Source: Monosporascus cannonballus (taxonomy: Eukaryota > Ascomycota > Sordariomycetes > Xylariales). From it: 64,000 nt of DNA. Shown here one piece after another: positions 59,802 through 64,000 of this stretch (position 1 is its first letter; the number at the start of each line of letters is the position of its first letter). The stretch spans positions 218,951 through 282,950 of the forward strand of contig QJNS01000086.1 in assembly GCA_004154925.1 (NCBI GenBank), written 5' to 3'. The translations under genes were made by a program, and so were the position numbers. Under the pieces are notes generated by a model. The model did not search any database. It saw only the letters and a list, made by a program, of their open reading frames with translations, and was not told the DNA's origin.

Positions 59802-60399
59802 ATGGGAATATTCGAAGATATCATCGACCCGGAACTAGATGTTACCCCGGCTTCTCTCCCCAGGTACGCATCCAAGAAGTTATGGGTTCTAGAGAGTTTT
59901 AGGAGCTCCGGTACAGGGCATGTTGTCACACGCGTTCTAGCCGGCGGCAAAGTCGTGCTCTGCAACCCAGCGCGGCAAGTGCTGGTTGATGGTGGAGTGG
60001 AACGTAAGACTGAGAAACTCGCCAGGGGGGTCGGTTCGAGTCCCGCGCTAGGGGGTTCCTATAAAACATCCCCAAAAGGGGGTATCAATAGCTTTCTCCA
60101 TGATTGTGCCTCCTCCAGAATAAGAGGTAATACATCGACGTTTCTGACAGATCTTGTGCAAGGAGGCAGGAGGGGGTAGCGTAGATTACCAAACCATTCA
60201 ACAGCTGCATGAAGCTGGCGTCGTCCGGGGAAATGGAAAGCCCGATATCGTGGTCGTAACCGAAGCAGACAACACTTGGTCGCTTGATTTCGCGGGGGGT
60301 TACACAGGGACTTGGGTAGAGAGGGGATTCGCCGGCAGGATAGAGGGGGACAAGCAAGCTGCGCAAAATATGGACAAGATACTGAAGGGCAAAGGCTGA
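59802..60399 (+). pseudogene. Broken protein-kinase-like gene
   Basis: There are two coding pieces in different frames. The first (59,802 to about 60,030; MGIFEDIIDPELDVTP...) contains KKLWVLESF and VVTRVLAGGKVVLCNPAR, like N-lobe strands, and VERKTEKLA, like helix C. The second (about 60,150-60,399) reads LHEAGVVRGNGKPDIVVV, then WSLDFAGGYTGTWVERGFAG and ends KILKGKG. It resembles the catalytic loop and DFG region of fungal kinase-like proteins (form GDxKxxN ... DFGG). Here the catalytic Asp is Asn and the metal Asn is Ile. The hinge and upper C-lobe, roughly 100 residues, are missing. An intron could join the frames, but the lost residues still make it inactive. GC is normal, so this is decay or deletion rather than RIP. 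Confidence 0.5.
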
Positions 60400-60881
60400 A
60401 TATTTCAGCCTTGACCAATTTGAAATATAATAGCGACATGTATCGCTACAATTGACCTTGAAAGCCGTTGTATTTTGTCGTCACATCCTAGTTGAGCACA
60501 TTCTGACAGCATTGCCTTGAAACCGGCTAAACTACCGGCTATCGTACGTGCTATTGAATATGCCGTCCTAGATCTAGGCCCTTCCCATGGTCCCATCCAT
60601 ATCCGTATAAATACATCAGCGGGCGCAGGCCAAGTATCCGGGGTTTCTTTACCCCGCCGTGAAAGCGAGATTCCGTTTACCTCCTGGGGACACAGTGGGA
60701 TTCTACGCCTCTCGTGAAGCAAAAAAGGGGTGGCTGCGTTATACGGATCCTCGGGTCACGGGGAAGGAGACGCCGGATCATGAGATGTGTATAAGTAGAG
60801 TACCCCGGAGCCGTAATTGATGCATGGTCTATCGCAACTTTATAGTATGCTTCAGTGTAGTCACCCAGTATAACCCCCATA
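60400..60881 (+). promoter_or_regulatory. Upstream region of the GH28 gene
   Basis: A TATA-like GTATAAGTAG lies near 60,788-60,797, about 90 bp before the ATG. CTGGGG near 60,682 fits the SYGGRG consensus of the carbon-repressor CreA/CRE1, which often controls pectinase genes. One such hexamer is weak evidence. Minus-strand frames here (60,405-60,880) have no motifs. Confidence 0.35.
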
Positions 60882-62213
60882 ATGATCCTTCATACAGCTG
60901 TGCTCCTCCTCGCTTCGGCCGTCGGGCTGGCCTCGGCCGAGGTCGTCAGGCAGGGCTCAACGTGCACGGTGACGCCGAGCGGGACGTCGGACGACACGCC
61001 GCAGATTCTTAGCGCGTTCCGGCAGTGCTCCGTGGACAGCTCGATCGTGTTCCGCGAGGGTACCTACAACATCCGGCAGGTGATGGAGACGACGAACCTG
61101 CGCAACGTATCGGTAGATATTTTCGGCCGCTGGGTGTGGAGCGCCGACAACCTGCAGTACTGGATCGCCAACACGCTGCCTGTCAATTACGCGGGCCTTT
61201 ACACGGCGTGGAAGTTCGGTGGCACCGACGTCTCGCTCCGCGGCCACGGCCGAGCCCTTTTCGACGGCAATGGCCAGGTTTGGATTGATGAGAATCGGAA
61301 CGGCAGTAATCGTCGAGGCAGGCCTATTAATTTTACAATATGGAACTCTATCGGTATTCTCGTGGATGGAGTGACTTGGCGGCAATCACAATTCTGGCAT
61401 ACATTCGTCGCCTACAGCCAGAACGTCACCATGACGAACCTCGACATGAACACTACGAGCAACTCGCAGTGGACGGCGGTCAACACTGACGGCGTCGATA
61501 CTTGGAACTCTAGGGACGTCCATATCGCCAACTGGAGGGTTGTTTCAGGTGATGTGAGTTAATTTCCCCTAATCGCCGCTAAGTCCTGGTGGAACTGAAC
61601 GTAGGACGAGAGACAACATGGGACCACTGGATATAACATAAGCTGACTACCCCCCTCGCAGGACTGCCTCTCCGTCAAGGGAAACAGCACCAACATCGAC
61701 TTCAAGAACGTGACGTGCTACGAGTCCGGGTGCGCGGTGATCGGGTCGATGGGGTCGAACGCGCAGCAGCCAGATTACGTGGAGAACGTGCACTACGAGG
61801 ACATCCGGTGCTTCCACTCGTCCAACGCGGCGTGGATCAAGTCGTACCCGGGGAGGGGCCACGTCCGCAACGTGACGTTCAAGAACATCGAGTTCGAGGA
61901 CGTCAACCAGCCCGTCTACATCACGCCCTGCACGTACTCGGGCCAGAACTGCGACTCCTCGCGCGTCGCCATCCAGGATGTCAGCTGGATCAACGTGCGC
62001 GGCACCAGCCGCTACAACATCGCCGCCGGTATGTATTGCTCGGCCTCGGCGCCCTGCCGCAACCTCCGCTTCGAAAACATCGACATCCGGCCGAAGAACG
62101 GCGGTACCGCCAAGGTCCTTTGCTCCAACATTCAGAACCAGGCCACCATGGGCTGGCAGTGCACGGGGACCTGCCCCGCGAACTGGCCGCAGCAGCTGAA
62201 CGGGAACCGATAG
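60882..62213 (+). CDS. Secreted GH28 pectinase, exo-polygalacturonase-like
   Basis: Two exons, 60,882-61,553 and 61,662-62,213, give 407 aa. The 108-nt intron is GTGAGT...CGCAG with branch point CTGAC. The enzyme should hydrolyse galacturonan-type pectin outside the cell. The signal peptide is residues 1-19 (ends GLASA). Family motifs: SDDTPQILSAFRQC near the N-terminus, NTDG (201-204), G223-D224-D225-C226 followed by SVKGNSTNI, SGCAVIGSMG (246-255) and WIK (282-284). The usual His of the GHG motif is absent and Arg of RIK is Trp, resembling the exo-acting or rhamnogalacturonan-type branch of GH28 rather than endo-enzymes (inference). The intron splits the catalytic GD/D pair. Several N-glycosylation sequons are present (N139GS, N150FT, N181VT). 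The exact substrate is uncertain. Confidence 0.85.
61554..61661 (+). other. Intron of the GH28 gene
   Basis: It is 108 nt, begins GTGAGT and ends CTCGCAG, with the branch-point-like CTGAC at 61,643-61,647. Retention would stop translation two codons into the intron (GTG AGT TAA). Removal restores the contiguous GDDC motif. Confidence 0.9.
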
Positions 62214-63041
62214 GCTGGATGCGCGTGGTGTGGAGAAGAGTGTGTAAATAGCCGTGGGGTCGTCCATGAAGTAGTGGTCGTTACTCTGAATATATTGCGT
62301 TGATCCGCGCCTAGGTCACCATATCTTACGTAACCACCGTAGAACTGCCAGGGCTGTGTGGACGAAGGAACAATGAGTTTAACACCTCTAGAGTTAGGCT
62401 GAGGTTCAGAAGGCGTTGGATGTGAGGCCGAGCGTACGGTGGATGGGGACCTCCAGGAGGTTTTTGAAATGAAGGGCCCCGACGAATATAACAATAAGAG
62501 TAAAGGGATGAGCTGTTAAGGGGACGATCCGCTAAGAACCATAGATATGACTTATTCTGACCATGTTGTATTTCGGATTCCAAAACGAAGAAACTGTGGA
62601 ACCTTACGGGAAGCGTCAGAGATGGAAACGATGCTTGAAAGGGACGGTGCTGGTAGGCCCCAAAGAGAATTACACCAGGCAGACTAAAATGAGGCAGCTA
62701 ACTGCTACGTAGATCAGGCTGTGCCCCTGTGAATAAGAAAGTGGGGCTTGAAGCACGAGTTTGTATTGATATCCGTTATCGAGTACTCCATGGTAGAGGG
62801 TATAAAGGGGGTCAAGTTTTCTTTCATCAAAACTGGTAAACCGATGGCTTGATGACCTCCAAGGCACTCCCGAGTACAATCATATCGATAGTCCCAAAAG
62901 GGCGATATCGACTGGGCAACTATGGCCTGTTACCCCGTAGACCGTCCCGCAGCAGATGGTGTCCACATGACGAATAGTTGTCAGAGATTGGATAAAAGGG
63001 CACGTCTCAGAAGCGCCCTAGTCGCTTCCAAAATACATTAA
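62214..63041. other. Intergenic region between convergent genes
   Basis: It holds the 3' flanks of the GH28 gene (plus) and LSM3 (minus). Frames on the minus strand (62,132-62,583; 62,670-62,879) have no motif and are not supported. Composition is normal and no repeat is seen. Confidence 0.6.
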
Positions 63042-63508
63042 TCATGAAGAGGTCTGTGGTGAGACGAGGACAACGCTATCGCCTGGATCAGGGTGTTAGG
63101 TCCCGACTTCACCCATGGCAGGAACGGGGCTCATACCTCGGACAAACAGCATCTCTGATTTCTTCGTGACGGTCTAAACGGGAATCAGTCAAACTAGCAT
63201 ACGTGCGAAGGTCCAAGAGAACCGACCTTGATATCATCCCTTTCGTCATCATCGTCATCCACGATGTAGATGGTCTCTATGACATCGCCAAGCACCAGGT
63301 TCATATGACTGTCGTACGCCTGAAAACATCCGTCAGCGCTCGAAATGTACCGGCTATGCACGGTTCCGGTAGCACATACGTGGAGTCGGCCCTTCAATTC
63401 CCTATCCCCTCGCAGCTTCACAAACACCACCTCGTCCAGTAACAGGCGCACTAGGTCAAGGGGCTCGGACACAGAGCCACCCGTCGGCCCATCCTCAGCG
63501 TCGGCCAT
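63042..63508 (-). CDS. LSM3: U6 snRNA-associated Sm-like protein LSm3
   Basis: Four exons on the minus strand: 63,508-63,380, 63,319-63,227, 63,173-63,137 and 63,082-63,042. They give 99 aa, close to the roughly 100 aa of LSm3. Introns are 60, 53 and 54 nt with CTGAC, CTGAT and CTAAC branch points. The protein is a subunit of the LSm1-7 (cytoplasmic decapping) and LSm2-8 (nuclear U6 snRNA) rings. Motifs: [12 protein letters not shown] at the start of the Sm fold, [20 protein letters not shown] (36-55; RNA-contact D46 and N50), acidic loop [10 protein letters not shown] and Sm2 [14 protein letters not shown] (82-95). The start ATG gives the expected short acidic N-terminus. The assignment rests on recognition of the LSm3-specific pattern EPLDL...LFVRGD. 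Essential housekeeping gene. Confidence 0.93.
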
Positions 63509-64000
63509 TCTGATACGACCGACCGGACCGGACAGGACCTGTCACCCAAGTCGCAATCTGAATACAGTTTATGGTACGTTAAGACTGGCGACGTGGGTTG
63601 TGTCGAGAGGGCCCTCAGGGTGCGTATGAATTGTAAGTTCCCTCGTAGTCAGCGGTGGATAATGGATGAGGTGCTGTTGTGGCTGGAGGGGCATAAAGGC
63701 ACATCTGAATTCAGCCCGCAACATTTTCAGTGGGGTGGTGATCTCAGTGTCGGGAGCTATGACCACAAGCAGAATGTATCAGCTGTCAGAGTTGTCTGCC
63801 ACTTGTCCGGCAATGTTCCATCGGCCTTTCAAGCCGAAATGCTTGCTTGGGTACAACACCGCATCTCAACCTCTCCGTCCATTCCAAGTTCGGCAACCAG
63901 ACCCTCGTGCGGGTTCTAGCTCGGAGGGAGTAGAGAAAAGCTCCGGGGGAGCTCAGCCACATCTTTATTAAAATTAGACGGCCCAAGCGTCGGAAAAATT
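63509..64000. other. Upstream flank of LSM3, no supported gene
   Basis: It lies 5' of LSM3 and probably contains its promoter and 5' UTR. Overlapping short frames on both strands (63,569-63,986) show no recognisable domain or splice-joined product. A gene running off the right edge cannot be excluded. Confidence 0.4.

Noticed and set aside
59969..60049. tRNA-like structure: B-box GGTTCGAGTCC and pairing AGCGCGG/CCGCGCT
   Set aside because: The D and anticodon arms do not fold, and the T stem and acceptor cannot both form. It overlaps the kinase-like coding relic.
60059..60439. 126-codon minus-strand frame
   Set aside because: It is a shadow of the plus-strand kinase-like piece, which has recognisable motifs.
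61647..62267. 206-codon minus-strand and 178-codon plus-strand frames
   Set aside because: GC-rich shadow frames of GH28 exon 2. The spliced GH28 frame explains the sequence.

Overview
The window looks like chromosomal DNA of a filamentous ascomycete (Pezizomycotina). The gene-bearing islands have short GT-AG introns with CTRAY-type branch points. The rest is extremely AT-rich repeat DNA with the signature of repeat-induced point mutation (RIP): CA/TG dinucleotides are scarce and TA abundant, CG is kept, and transposon reading frames are riddled with stops. No species can be named from this.

Layout. (1) 1-33,778 is a nested transposon block. A minus-strand Ty3/Gypsy relic (Gyp1) ends in an LTR at 4847. 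That LTR is split by a 28.7-kb block, 4958-33,697, with the 5-bp duplication GATAT on both sides. Inside are a Ty1/Copia copy (Cop1), a second head-to-tail Copia copy (Cop2) that carries an inserted Gypsy element (Gyp2, duplication CGTTT), and a solo Copia LTR (duplication ATATC). The solo LTR is itself split by a 10.8-kb hAT-like insertion (8-bp duplication ATCGGAAC). (2) 33,779-37,480 is a normal-composition island: a fold-back repeat, a second hAT-type end, a single-exon APH/choline-kinase-like phosphotransferase gene, a small Cys/His-rich ORF and a tRNA-like relic at the border. (3) 37,481-59,750 is a second RIP block of related Gypsy elements. Gyp4 and Gyp5 lie in tandem on the plus strand. 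Gyp3 (minus) is inserted in the first Gyp4 LTR (duplication TTATA), and a solo LTR sits inside Gyp4 (duplication ATAAG). A truncated retroelement with a 499-bp LTR closes the block. (4) 59,751-64,000 is a gene island: a broken protein-kinase-like gene, a secreted GH28 pectinase (two exons) and, convergent to it, the four-exon LSM3 gene.

The only clearly functional host genes are the phosphotransferase, the GH28 enzyme and LSM3; they do not form a pathway or cluster. The most unusual signal is an antisense reading frame at the 3' end of two Gypsy copies (38,473-38,742 and 57,523-57,882). Both relics keep the exact spacing of a Zn(II)2Cys6-type motif (C-x2-C-x6-C-x8-C-x2-C-x6-C), with several cysteines turned into tyrosine as RIP would do. 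This suggests that this Gypsy family carries an antisense-encoded zinc-cluster-like protein.
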